This document shows, in pieces, positions 1 to 11,800 of a stretch of DNA of 64,000 nt; the first letter of the stretch is position 1; every line of letters starts with the position of its first letter. Made by a program: the position numbers and the translations under genes. The stretch is taken from the NCBI RefSeq assembly GCF_964355755.1, contig NC_092672.1:11838501-11902500 (forward strand), given 5' to 3'. The DNA is from Antedon mediterranea. Its lineage: Eukaryota; Echinodermata; Crinoidea; Comatulida; Antedonidae. The notes beneath the pieces were generated by a model, which saw only the letters and a list, made by a program, of their open reading frames with translations, searched no databases and had not been told where the DNA came from.

Positions 1-1177
1 TTTGAATAAAACTTGTTTGACCGAACATTAAAGTGTCAGTGTCATAAACATTATCATTGACTGTACTCATCAATATGTTCATTATCTGTAAACATTTTGA
101 ATAAAACTTGTTTGACCGAACATTCAAGTGTCAGTGTCATAAATATTATCATTGACTGTACTCATCAGTATGTTCATTATCTGTAAACATTTTGAATTAA
201 ACTTGTTTGACCAAACATTCAAGTGTCAGTGTCATAAACATTATCATTGACTGTACTCATCAGTATGTTCATTATCTGTAAACATTTTGAATAAAACTTG
301 TTTGACCAAACATTAAAGTGTCAGTGTCATAAACATTATCATTGACTGTACTCATCAGTATGTTCATTATCTGTAAACATTTTGAATAAAACTTGTTTGA
401 CCAAACATTCAAGTGTCAGTGTCATAAACATTATCATTGACTGTACTCATCAGTATGTTCATTATCTGTAAACATATTGAATAAAACTTGTTTGACCGAA
501 CATTAAACTTTCAGTGTCATAAACATTATAATTGACTGTACTCATCAGTATGTTCATTATCTGTAAACATTTTGAATAAAACTTGTTTGACCGAACATTA
601 AAGTGTCAGTGTCATAAACATTATCATTGACTGTACTCATCAGTATGTTCATTATCTGTAAACATTTTGAATAAAACTTGTTTGACCGAACATTAAAGTG
701 TCAGTGTCATAAACATTATCATTGACTGTACTCATCAGTATGTTCATTATCTGTAAACATTTTGAATTAAACTTGTTTGACCGAACATTCAAGTGTCAGT
801 GTCATAAACATTATCATTGACTGTACTCATCAGCATGTTCATTATCTGTAAACATTTTGAATTAAACTTGTTTGACCGAACATTCAAGTGTCAGTGTCAT
901 AAACATTATCGTTGACTGTACTCATCAGTATGTTCATTATCTGTAAACATTTTGAATAAAACTTGTTTGACCAAACATTCAAGTGTCAGTGTCATAAACA
1001 TTATCGTTGACTGTACTCATCAGTATGTTCATTATCTGTAAACATTTTGAATAAAACTTGTTTGACCAAACATTAGAGTGTCAGTGTCATAAACATTATC
1101 ATTGACTGTACTCATCAGTATGTTCATTTTCTGTAACTTTGAATTAAAGCTGTTTGACAGAACACTCAAGTGTCTGT
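1..1177. repeat. 95-bp satellite array (right end)
   Basis: Twelve head-to-tail copies of a 95-bp unit start at 1, 96, 191, 286, 381, 476, 571, 666, 761, 856, 951 and 1046. A decayed partial copy runs from 1138 to about 1177. The array continues off the left edge. Copies differ by a few recurring variants (GAATAAA or GAATTAA, CCGAAC or CCAAAC, ATTAAAG or ATTCAAG) that occur in several combinations, so copies have been shuffled. No open frame is conserved. Confidence 0.97.
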
Positions 1178-2540
1178 AAGGCCTACAAATGGACATTATC
1201 TTTAACTACTGTAGTATATATTATATTGTCATGACCATTTTCTACAAAATAGACATCAAGGTATAATGATCCACCACTTTCTCTTATAATTCATAGGTTA
1301 ATGTTGAAGCATCATGGTAATCTGCTGAATACATGACCATTCCGACTTGTCTTAGTTATAATATATAATAATATAACACCTGCTTTATTTAAAAGCTTTT
1401 ATTGAAACCTGTTTAACAGATGCACGTATGAGTATTGTTATATTACATGTATTCACATTAATATCATTAAACGTGTATAGGCCTACTTAGTTTCGTCATA
1501 TTACTAACGGCGGTTGGATGATATGATGCGGTTGGTTATGATCCGATATGCCTGATCATTTTAAAGAGCTGATGACGATAGTAACCTTAATACTTAAAGT
1601 CGTGTATGCCTAAATACTTTATGCATGTATGTCTGTTAGGCCTAGGCTTACGTTGCTTTGTTATTGATATAGTAATTGTAAATAAATTGATCATGGGACC
1701 ACTGTAGTTATATACTAGAGTAGGCCTACTAGGCTACAATCACGAATGTAGTATTATTATTGATTTTTAATGCACATTGTTCCACATTATTATTACCGTA
1801 TTGAATACTCAAAATATTCAATTCAATCGATGAAATAATAATGACGTAATAGTCAATGACTTAACACATGATTTGAACCGTGACCTCGTTGATAGTATGC
1901 AAGCTACTGCCAGGTACAACCATTGTTCAATGTGTTTGTTACTATGTCTATTAGTTATAAACATTGCACTAAACGTATTATATCAGCAGCCGTCGATACC
2001 ACATTCTTGTTTGATGTTCTCTATCGCTTGAAGTAGAAGAGCCATGAAAACCAAAGCTATTACAATGGAGTGTTATCATTCCAGTGTCACTTCAAATAGA
2101 ATATCAAATGAATTAAGAGAACACGATCAATTAAAATGCAATGTTTGTGAGTGTATGCTACTTAAAGTGTTTGCGAAGCACATAAATTCTACAAGGAGAT
2201 ACTCGACATTGTAGTTAAAATGGTATAAAATTAAAGCTGCTTATATTGGTAATAGATTAACACAAAGCAACACGAAACTATAATTATTTGAAGACATCAT
2301 CGTTATCATAATCATAAGATATATACGTGCCGCGCGGCAGTTCGCTGTACACCGCACAATTAGTTTTTTCAATTGTATGACTAGGTTCGTTATTAGTTTT
2401 CAATAGTATACTGATTTGTATAAAAATAATAAGTTACGTCACTCATCTTGCGACATAGTGTTTTGGTTCTACTGTTTGTATAATTTAAAATTTCAAATCC
2501 ATTTAAATTTTGGTTTTCCTCTTGCTCTTTTTACTTTTGT
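1178..2540. other. Non-coding stretch, no gene seen
   Basis: AT-rich sequence without a supportable ORF. It contains three TAGGCCTA words (near 1484, 1639 and 1723). Around 2172-2205 there is a segment (GAAGCACA...ACAAGGAGATACTCG) that recurs near 2793-2835, and whose GGAGATACTCG core recurs near 3120, so an unclassified dispersed repeat is present. Confidence 0.6.
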
Positions 2541-2668
2541 TTTAGTAGCGTGCAACGCGGCCCTCGGCTCACTATGTCGGTCGGTTGATCGGTCGGTCGG
2601 TCGGTTGATCGGTAAACATTAACTTTAACATTAAATACGCGACTGTAGCCTTGTATATGGCCTTGTTT
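2541..2668 (-). repeat. CCGA-rich dispersed repeat, copy 1
   Basis: On the minus strand it reads: GGCCATA, then a segment like GGCTGCAGTCGCGTGC, then TTAGTGTTTACCGA, a run of CCGA/CAAC tetranucleotides, and GACATAGTGAGC. The same order is found at 17228-17332 (minus) and at 26653-26765, 31244-31330 and 31866-31926 (plus). A short ORF covering it (2416-2622) is a chance reading of the repeat. Confidence 0.8.
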
Positions 2669-3063
2669 AATTCATTTAGTGCGATTTTAAAGTTTCTATC
2701 AAATGGAGAGTAGCCGACAAATCAAATCAATATTAGTTAAAACCACCTCTCTAACTTACTAAATAACTATTGCAATAATCAACTAGATTGTCTTTGAAGC
2801 ACATGCGTTGTACAAGGAGATACTCGGAATGTAACACAAATAGAAACACAAATAAGATAGTTTATAAAGAAATATTTTAATCACGTATTTTACCGCCATC
2901 TTTCATTTTTACATTTTAATTAACATCGTATCTAAAATTTTAAATGAAAACAAATAGGCCTATGGTTAATACTGAATTCAAGTATTTTATTGTGTAAATA
3001 TACCTCTATTTTAACTACTTTAAACACTAATTGTCACAATGTACATAATTATATGTATACAAT

Positions 3064-3291
3064 ATATTCATAATTGAGAATTTAAATAAATGTGAGATGG
3101 ACTCACACAAGACAAAAAAGGAGATACTCGAAGTATAGTTAAAATTAACAGGAAATATCTCTAGGCCTATACATTATTATAGTAAGTATATACAGTGATA
3201 ATGTTAGGAACACAAAGTATACAAGAAACTATATTTTTTTTGTCTTGTGTGAGTTCATCTCACGTTTATTTAAATTCTCAGTTATGAATAT
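3064..3291. repeat. Foldback element with 56-bp arms
   Basis: Arms 3064-3119 and 3236-3291 are reverse complements with three mismatches (53 of 56) and a 116-bp loop. The arms contain CTCACACAAGACAAAAAA. The loop starts with the GGAGATACTCG word also seen near 2195 and 2818. This is likely a MITE or foldback element. No transposase is nearby. Confidence 0.8.
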
Positions 3292-4480
3292 CATATTATT
3301 ATATTATTCTAAAAAGTTGAAATTGTATAAATAGAAAATTAGTTATCTATAGGCTATATATATATTTATACCATTACCATTATGACAACCCAAAATAACA
3401 CAAAGCATTTCATTTTTAAAATATGTAAGGAAAAATTAAAAACAACATTTGTTACAATGATGTAATGTACGGTCGGCTACTAAAATAATAATTAAAGTCA
3501 ACCACTTCTCATTAAAAATCATTGTTTCGTGTTTTACGATCGACAAATCAAAGTATGCGTGTGACCTGCTCCGTCTGCCAGTTACTAACACGGAATTCAA
3601 TGCTAATATTGAAATTGAATTACAAATTTATACCCGTAATATTGTTATTGTTTAACATTTCAACGTGTTATTGAACGCTGTGCACAAGTTAAATATCACG
3701 TACTATGCTAACTGAAAATAATCCTGGTTGTATTTCCCATGGTTTCATTGTTGTGACTTCATATTAAGGGAAATGACACCAGGAAAAACAACAAGCTAGT
3801 TTCCCATCCATACGTTTCAATAAGTTGAAATAAAGACAAAAATGAATGCGTTTCTGATTACCATTTGATCGATATTGTAATAATTCAACGGTCCGTGATT
3901 GGCTAATCACAGAACTTTAAACAACGCGACAGTTGACTGACACGCTTCGTGAAGTCGAATTATTGATTACCATTCAAACCCAATTACATGCTGACTTTGT
4001 TTAAATCTTTAAAACTCAACAGTCTACATTGTCGAACAATATTGTAAAGAATGTCGAATTAACAAAAAATGGTAATATTTTTAAATATTAACATTTTTAG
4101 ATTAAAAAATACCAATTTGATTTAAATTATACAGTACTGTATTATAATACAGCATTGCTTTTATAAGCCAACCATTTCAATAGATTCATTGTATAAATTC
4201 GTTTTAATTGGAAATCACGATGAAGAAGTAATGAATATGGATGAACCAAACAACAGTTTATTTAAACTAATTAATATTTACATTACTCATAATCCTTTTC
4301 GTTATGATGCTGACTTGACAAATATTGCCTACTGTTAATGTCTTTTATGATTGTCTAAAAAAATCAGGATGTAATTTATAATTTAAAAAAAAAAGGAAAA
4401 AAAGCCAGCCAACCCACCATTTATATATAGATAGTATCATGTCCAGTAGGTAGAGAGCATGATAACAGGGTCATCGTTTT
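3292..4480. other. Non-coding stretch, no gene seen
   Basis: AT-rich; no ORF with coding character in any frame. The part at about 3840-3975 has GATTACCATT near both ends in similar orientation and an internal GTGATTGGCTAATCAC palindrome. It may be another decayed mobile element, but I could not define its ends. Confidence 0.5.
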
Positions 4481-4629
4481 AAGCTCTGTCTACACTATCA
4501 AACTTTATGTGACCAAAGAGAAGTGTGATGTGCGCATTATACGGTAACGATGAGGTCACATCATTACCGTATTATTTTGGGCGCATCATACATTTTTGTC
4601 AAACTTGTCTGTTAGTGTAGACAGAGCTT
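4481..4629. mobile_element. MITE family 1, copy 1 (149 bp)
   Basis: Terminal inverted repeats begin with AAGCTCTGTCTACACTA on the left and its complement ending GACAGAGCTT on the right. The interior is similar to the element at 22707-22845, including the GGGC.CATCA.AC...TTTTGTC stretch before the right terminus. It is non-autonomous, with no coding capacity. A TTTA-like duplication flanks it, but this is too AT-rich to be sure of. Confidence 0.85.
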
Positions 4630-5432
4630 TTAAAGTAGTACAGAATGCATTTCTCAACAACATTGTATATTTTTACGTAAGTGAGATAATCGTACGTACT
4701 CTTCCTTATAGTCAGCGATTGCATACAAATTTGTGATATTCAATTGTTAACACTCGTGTCAAAATCATATTTATTGGGTCATGCTATCGATTGTGATGTG
4801 ATTTAACTCGTTACCTAATTCCGATGACAGCATCATAATTGCATCGTTTGTTTTACTAATGCATATGTTCAATACGTGATGTTACATTTGACATTTAAAC
4901 TTATAAGCTTGTTTGCTTTAAAATGATTTGTGACATCAGAATTGACAATGACATTATCGTAAAATCCTCTAAAAAGCATATCTAACTAAATGTATCTCTA
5001 TACAAAGGCGAGAGTTCGCACTGAAAAAGGAACAATGTAAATATATTTACTATATTCAGCAGTTAACAATAGATCATTTTTGTGTTAGTTTGAAAGTCGT
5101 AAACAAAGGGTGTATTGATTCTCCCTAACAATGCGAACAACGTTTTGATGAACTTTAATAGAGATTAAATTTAACTATAATAAGTTTAAAATAACTCTTT
5201 TTTATTTTATTTTATCTATCTCAGCTATTTAAATCGCATTTAATATAATATAGTTCTTAAATTATTATTTTTCTATTTAGGTATCAGTTATCAAATATTA
5301 CATTAATACATTTACATAAGCGCCCGTCTTTGTCATCTACCGGTACAACCACAATGAATTGTTGTACGTTATACAACATTGATTATTCAAAAAGGTAATC
5401 GGTGGAATTGTGCCTAACAATATTAGAGTATA
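4630..5432. other. Non-coding stretch, no gene seen
   Basis: I see nothing beyond AT-rich single-copy-looking DNA here. Confidence 0.5.
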
Positions 5433-5508
5433 TAAAAAAAAGTCGTGATTGGTGACGGACAATGTAACAATTGTTACATTGTCCGTCACCAATCACGACT
5501 TTTTTTTA
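5433..5508. repeat. Perfect 76-bp palindrome
   Basis: The axis lies between 5470 and 5471 (ACAA|TTGT). Arms of 38 bp match without error or spacer, from T5433 to A5508. The arm holds GTCGTGATTGGTGACGGAC followed outward by a run of A. A perfect palindrome without a loop is either very young, a palindromic MITE, or an assembly fold. Confidence 0.95.
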
Positions 5509-7383
5509 AAACAATTATTGTTACATTGTTGTTGAAGTAACTGTAATGTATTTATTTAGTAGGCTTTTATGTTGGACAATTATAATAATATGGAGGAAGT
5601 TCATGATCATAACACACTGTTTATTGCAGTGACTGACTAACACTTTCAACGAAACACTGAATAAACCTTAAATCATACGTAAACAATATAGATTTTTAAA
5701 TAACTGAATAATATTGTTTTTTTATGATCCCTGTATTAGTATTGACAATGATGTGAGTGTTTACTATCATATAAAACACAAACATCAGCAATAAACACTT
5801 ATTAATATTAGAGAAGTACAGCATACACAAAATGTATAGCTTTTTTATTGAAGTCATATTATCAATAGTTCATGAGATTTCAACAAATGGCCTTTTGTTA
5901 TCGTCTGCCTTTACACGATTTCGTAATCAAATATGTAATTCTGTATTGGGTAATCAAGTGCAGTGTATTGATTTCATTGGATTATAGTTTACATTTATTT
6001 CCTGACATCACCTGTTGCCGGCCATAATACTTTAATTTGTTGTTATTCGCCCATTTAACAATGTGTTGGTCATTAAAATCAAATCAATCCAAATCTTCTT
6101 AGGCCATAATATGAAAACACTCGAAACAGAAAGTGTTACGGTTTCACAAGAATACTACTATTAAAGATATATATAAAAAAATAATATTTTGTTTTTCATT
6201 TTTTTTATTTGTCATTTTAATGTCACATAATATTTTGAAAACAAAATGAATTACCTAAAAAAATGTAATTTAAAGCAAAAAATACTTAAATCTGTGTGTA
6301 GTACCTGAAATCGTTATATCGAAAATCTGAATAATAAAATGAACTATAAAAAAAAAATAACACAATGAATAAGTAAATGACTGATGTTTCATATCACAAT
6401 CTTGAAGATTGCGTTAGAAATATTTTATAGCTTTTGTTTTGAATCAATGTTTTATTCAAAGATGCAGACTGTCTGAACCAATTTGCCAACACAGATCCAG
6501 CATCATACGGAAAACCATGTCGGATTACAATTGGTAAGAACCAAATAATCACTGGATTAATTTCCTATTCAGTGCAATGAACAGCGTGCCGCTATAAAAA
6601 CAGTCCACATGAGCTCGAAGTTGTTTTTTTCCGCATCGCGACAAGTATTGTAATTAGTCCACTGAGTTTGAGATCCATATTAACGATTTTGATTGGCCAT
6701 TCGCAAGTAAGCTGCGAAATGAAGCGAACAGACATCGATAGGCCTAATACTGAGCTCTCTCACTAAGAACAAAAATCAGTGAGCGACAGAAGTAATCTAA
6801 CATTGTTGTTTTCTGCGTAAGAGCGTGCAGAGTGTAAAAAGTCACTGTCGTTTGAAAGTTGTGGAATATAAATATCTGTGAATAATGATTTAATTCTGAC
6901 TAAAGTATGTTCGGTGACGGATTTAGATCTAATCATCATTGTGCATAACTTGTCTAAATATTTATGCTCATATAATTCGGTATTATTATACATCACGGTG
7001 TCGGCAAACGTAAGGGTGTGAATCTAAAAAAACAAACACTTTTGTTGCAGGTGGCTTCAGAATACATCAACTACAATGGCTATCATAATATTGAACAGTT
7101 GATGAATCAGCGTTGAATTTATTTTGCCACAGTTGATTGAGCAGACAAACAAATATTTTTTGTTGAAATTTTGTAGACTGAAGATTTTGTTCACCGAACG
7201 AAGCAAAGGCCGTGGCGGTACTTTCAGGACATTTATAGTGCTAGATATATTCAACCAGCCTTAACTATTCTTTCACTGGTTTACACAAGTTAGTAGGCAC
7301 ATTGATGACAGTTGGTCTGTGTACTTATTATTCTCGTTCTTTGATTGAATATGGACATAGACTGATAGTGATTTTGTAATAAA
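5509..7383. other. Upstream region of the outlier Ig gene, no gene seen
   Basis: No supportable ORF. A good-looking 3' splice site (TTTTGTTGCAG followed by GTGGC, about 7040-7051) lies some 360 bp before the outlier gene and could end a 5'UTR intron. No matching donor can be named from sequence alone. No clear TATA box was recognised. Confidence 0.4.
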
Positions 7384-7401
7384 ATGTTCAGTTTAGTTTA
7401 G
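7384..7401 (+). promoter_or_regulatory. Short uORF before the outlier Ig gene
   Basis: ATG at 7384 opens five codons and stops at TAG, 12 bases before the main ATG at 7414. It matters only if the transcript starts upstream, which is not known. Confidence 0.4.
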
Positions 7402-7413
7402 ATAAGCATCACA

Positions 7414-8817
7414 ATGTTTTACATATCGAACTGTGACTTATTCTCTTTTATTGGTGTATACCTGGTATCTTCGTTGGTAGTTGTTTCCGGGTCGTTTTCA
7501 ACAAACCCGGAAAAACAGGAGGCCAAAGAAGGAGGAAGTGCCTATATGTTTTGCCTCTATCCAGAAGACTTGAACGAGGGAGAAGAATTGGCGTGGTTCC
7601 GGTCAAGGGTTAAAATATCTAATCTAAATCAGGTTATTCGAGAAACTGTGGATGACCCATTGCGATATATATTTGATTTTGACGAAGCAACTCGTCGGTA
7701 TGGATTAACTATAAAGAAACTCAAACGATCAGATGCAACTGATTATGCATGTGCAGTGGTAAACGGTGATACCACCAACTTTGCAGATTCAGCTTATTTA
7801 ACAGTTAATGAAATTCCCAAAAAACCGATATGTTTAAGCGTAGAGGATACATACCCAGAGGGATTGTCGGCAAAGATTATATGTGGCGTTGAGAAAACTA
7901 ACCCTCCTGCTATTGTTACATGGAAGAGAGGCAACACGGTACTACAAACATTTCAAGAAAACAATAACGAACATGAATTTACATATTATAGTTACACTTT
8001 TAAACCTAATTTCAACGATAACCGGGCTACATTCACTTGTCAGGTTAAAACTGAAATCGACGATAGTTTTCAGGTAAACTGTACTACTGGAATAATAAAT
8101 GTTTTGTACAAACCAAGAGTTTCAATACCAGATGGAACAGATATTAATGAAGGAAAAGAAGCTGTACTATTTTGTGAATCTGACGCGAATCCTGATGCTA
8201 CAAGTTACGATTGGAAATTTGAACCAGACATTGATCCTAACCGACTAAAATTTGAGAATAACAATAAGATTCTTAGAATAATTGCGGCAACTAAAGATCT
8301 AAATGAATCCAAAGTGATATGTACGTCTAGTAATACGGTTGGTTCTTCGTCTGCTTATGTAACTTTAATAATTAACCCACCTCAACTAAAGACTTACACA
8401 ACAGGGGGAGTGTACGACCCAGCAGATCAGCAGGTAAATGGAGAGGAAGGCCTAGCTTTTACAGTTCCTCTTATCCTTGCTCTGGCTGGAGGGTGCTCAG
8501 TGCTTTTTCTATTTCTTCTTTTAATACCAATTTGTTATATACATATGTTTGGACGTAAACGTGTAATGACGCCAGATGGTAGAATAATTGCTCAGCCAGA
8601 TATATATTTTGAGCCTAGGGATAGAATAATGCCTCCGTTACCAGGCCTTCCCGATGGGATGACGTGGGTTCGATCTGTAGGTGTACAAGTACCAGGAGAA
8701 GCCGAAAGTGAATCTGCGTTTTATGCAGAAATTTCTGGAAGTAGAAAATCAGCATGTTCAGCTTATGGATCATATACTGGTTACGGAACATATGGTAGAC
8801 GATCAACGTACATTTAA
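7414..8817 (+). CDS. Outlier three-Ig transmembrane protein, single exon
   Basis: This 467-residue type I membrane protein has a signal peptide at about 1-26, then Ig1 (Cys47, Trp61, Asp107-x-x-x-Tyr111-x-Cys113 region), Ig2 with four Cys (about 140, 157, 209, 223) and Ig3 (about 254 and 303). One membrane helix spans about 349-376, and the tail is about 90 residues. Cysteine spacing is nearly the same as in the array 26 kb downstream, so it is the same family. The tail shares PDIYFEPRD and VGVQVPGE with the array. It differs in a Pro-rich PPLPGLP segment, a YAEI motif, a Gly/Tyr-rich end and a C-terminus STYI that fits a class I PDZ ligand. The stalk is short and lacks the N/K-rich repeat. 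Codons in the shared tail differ from the array at many synonymous sites, so it has escaped homogenisation. The ligand and function are unknown; adhesion or recognition is inferred from the Ig architecture. Confidence 0.93.
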   Translation: MFYISNCDLFSFIGVYLVSSLVVVSGSFSTNPEKQEAKEGGSAYMFCLYPEDLNEGEELAWFRSRVKISNLNQVIRETVDDPLRYIFDFDEATRRYGLTIKKLKRSDATDYACAVVNGDTTNFADSAYLTVNEIPKKPICLSVEDTYPEGLSAKIICGVEKTNPPAIVTWKRGNTVLQTFQENNNEHEFTYYSYTFKPNFNDNRATFTCQVKTEIDDSFQVNCTTGIINVLYKPRVSIPDGTDINEGKEAVLFCESDANPDATSYDWKFEPDIDPNRLKFENNNKILRIIAATKDLNESKVICTSSNTVGSSSAYVTLIINPPQLKTYTTGGVYDPADQQVNGEEGLAFTVPLILALAGGCSVLFLFLLLIPICYIHMFGRKRVMTPDGRIIAQPDIYFEPRDRIMPPLPGLPDGMTWVRSVGVQVPGEAESESAFYAEISGSRKSACSAYGSYTGYGTYGRRSTYI

Positions 8818-11800
8818 AAGTATAACTAAACATAAGTTAAATGTTAAATATAATTTAAATGCATATATTTTATTGAGAGTAACTCGTATGCAACATTTTA
8901 AAATGTAAATAGTAATTTCTATGAAAATAATTAATTATTAACGCCGCGCAAATGACCATCTAAATCAAAGTTGATAAACTATATTTAAATATTTTGGAGA
9001 TACTTTTATGAGGACATGAGTTGACCTCAAATTAATGAACATTTATGACTTATGAGATTTTAATCTAGCTAGATCCAGGCTACTTATAGAATCAGGCCAT
9101 TCTGTATGACTATAGAATTATTAAACATCTGTAGTCAACCACGAATATTTCTGTAAGATCCGATCTAGTACTCAATAATGTAAGCTGAGTTGCTCTAGAT
9201 TTATAAATGTGCTGCTCTACCTACAATCAGTATTTCATTAAGTGTGATGATTATTCTTTCTATTCACGTCTGTTGAGTTATGTGTTATGCGTATTTCGCA
9301 TCTATTAAAATGAGATTTCGTTCGTACTAGTTGTTGATTACTGTTAATTATAATGTTTAACCATTCACGATGCTTTTTCGCGAATGATGACAGTAAATTT
9401 ATATTATTGATGATAGCAATGCGAGATGATGATTGCGATAGGAGGACGGCATTTAAACTCTGTCGAATGCAATTGTAAATAGCACAGTGCCCTACCTCTA
9501 TAAATATTGGCATTCCTGTAGGATGGTGAATTTGCATTGCTATTAAAATTGTCAAATTGATTTTAATCATTTTGCCTACAAGCAAGTTCTAACTCCGTGT
9601 GCAGGATGTGTAATCAACTCCAAGTATTGGCTAGATAATCATACAACATCTTACGAGTTCGATCGCTATACGATCAATACAATCTGGGACGTGACCATTG
9701 ACGAGTCATCATTTTAAGACTCATGTTAGAGAGCATGCTGTATTTTACTACTCTCTTTCTATAACCAATGTAATTATAGTTAAATTAAAATTCAGTATAA
9801 CATTAATTTTGTTTGTATTGTATAAAGTTTTATTATTAAAAAGATGGTGCTTTTCGATTTGGAATAATATTATTATTTCGTTTATCGTAAAATTAACTAT
9901 TGAGTGTATAATGATTGCCTTGCCAAATCGTTGGAGAATAATTCATTTAAAGATTTAAAATAAAAGAGCAATACATATTTAGAATATTCAAAATTCAGAA
10001 TGTTACGCAAAAAAAAATTATTGTTTTTTTTTTCTACATTAAATCTACAGAAAGTAGGCCTTTTGGTTATAATGTCTTCACTGAATGCCACACGATTAAA
10101 ACATACATTGTAATACCGTAATATTCATCAGCAATGTCACTATTTAGTAAATCTTTCATGAAACCATGGGAACTTTGTATAATGTTAATATAACGGAATA
10201 TTCAAATCATAGCTAATGATCTGCTTTAATCAAAGCAAAACACTGATCATAATACTAACTGACAATAACATTTTGATCAACGGCCAAATAAGTGATGCGA
10301 TGCCTTAAGCGAATCTAAGAAACACAATATCACTGCTGTTTTAATAAATTGAGCTTTATTTAGATATGCAAAATATTATTATAGCCTAGAGATCTTTAAT
10401 TGGAATCATGGTCGTATTAATTATTAGACGATTTATCCGAATTACGTCGATCTTTATTATTTAGACGTCGCTCGTCACAATTTTTGTTTTAATATTAATT
10501 TACCTGTGTCTGAATAGCACTGGCCAAAAAAAGGTTTACAGTACCGTACTGGTCTACTTCTAACACAGGTTGCTTCATCAGAATAGATGTTGATTATGAC
10601 AATACTGATGGCTTTTATAACGCTCGTGCATGATGATGTAAATTCATTTGATTGGACACTCACGGGTCACGTAGCGTGCAATAGTACGTTAAGAAGTTAA
10701 ATATCGTGAAATAGAATTCCATCTATCACCATCTAAAATCATAAACATTCTGAGGATATTTAGGCTATGAATGATGATGAATGACGATGATGATGGCACT
10801 AATGATGTTATAGCTTATTTGACGATGATAATAATGACGAATGATAATAAAATAGTGACGATGATAATAACTTATATCATGTGTTGTAACGGCCCTATTC
10901 TCTCTATAATTAGGTAGGTTATTATTATCAAGAAATGTATGCTCAATATAATGACTACTTATTCATTGAACTTTACTAATCTGTGCCGTCATTATCGGAT
11001 TATGGAAATGATATAATGATGTTCATACACATGCTAGGTCCAGGAATAATTTCAAGATGCATGTCAATAACCGGGTTTGTTATCGACCGTTAATGCATAC
11101 ATCTGCATGACATACTAATTGCAGTGGTGCATCGGTACAGACAAAATCAACAGTATTGAAATCGGGCCTTATTTTGTCAATAATAAGTTTATTGTATTAA
11201 TTCATTTTCCACTCGTCTCTTTCAGCATTGTTTTTCTCACAACCATACATAATGTAATTAATACATCCGGGAGCTTAAATTCTCGGTAATGCTTTGTCGT
11301 CAGACATCAATGACATCATAATAACCATGGAGGTATAACATATTGTATAACTCGATGATAATAACCAACACGTATCCGTAAAAAAAAAACAAACGGAAAA
11401 AAATCATCTATCACGTATGCGATATTATATTGGAAAGTTCATTGAAATATACGTAATCGTAAAGAAGGATTAGAACAGTAATTTTACAATCGTCATTAAT
11501 CAATTATTGATTTTTGTGAGTCAGTTTAGATTTATGTCAATAAGACCGTCGTTCATACAATTTGTATTTGTACATTGTTTACATTGTATATATATACTTT
11601 CCTACAACCTTTGCTAATGAACTCGTAGCACGCGACTAATGCATAAACAAAACAAACAATGGAATAACTAGCAGATTTATATTGAGCCTGTATAACTACG
11701 CCAAAAAGCGTTAATGCAAAACGTAAAATACTATTAACAACTAAGTAGATGCTTTACAGTGTGTATTTACGCTTCTTATCCGCAACATTTTCACACTTTT

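Noticed and set aside
1-1177. CRISPR-like array
   Set aside because: The repeats are contiguous 95-bp units without unique spacers, in animal DNA; a satellite.
9238-9585. 115-codon ORF, minus strand
   Set aside because: No domain, no signal peptide, no splice context; compatible with chance in AT-rich DNA.
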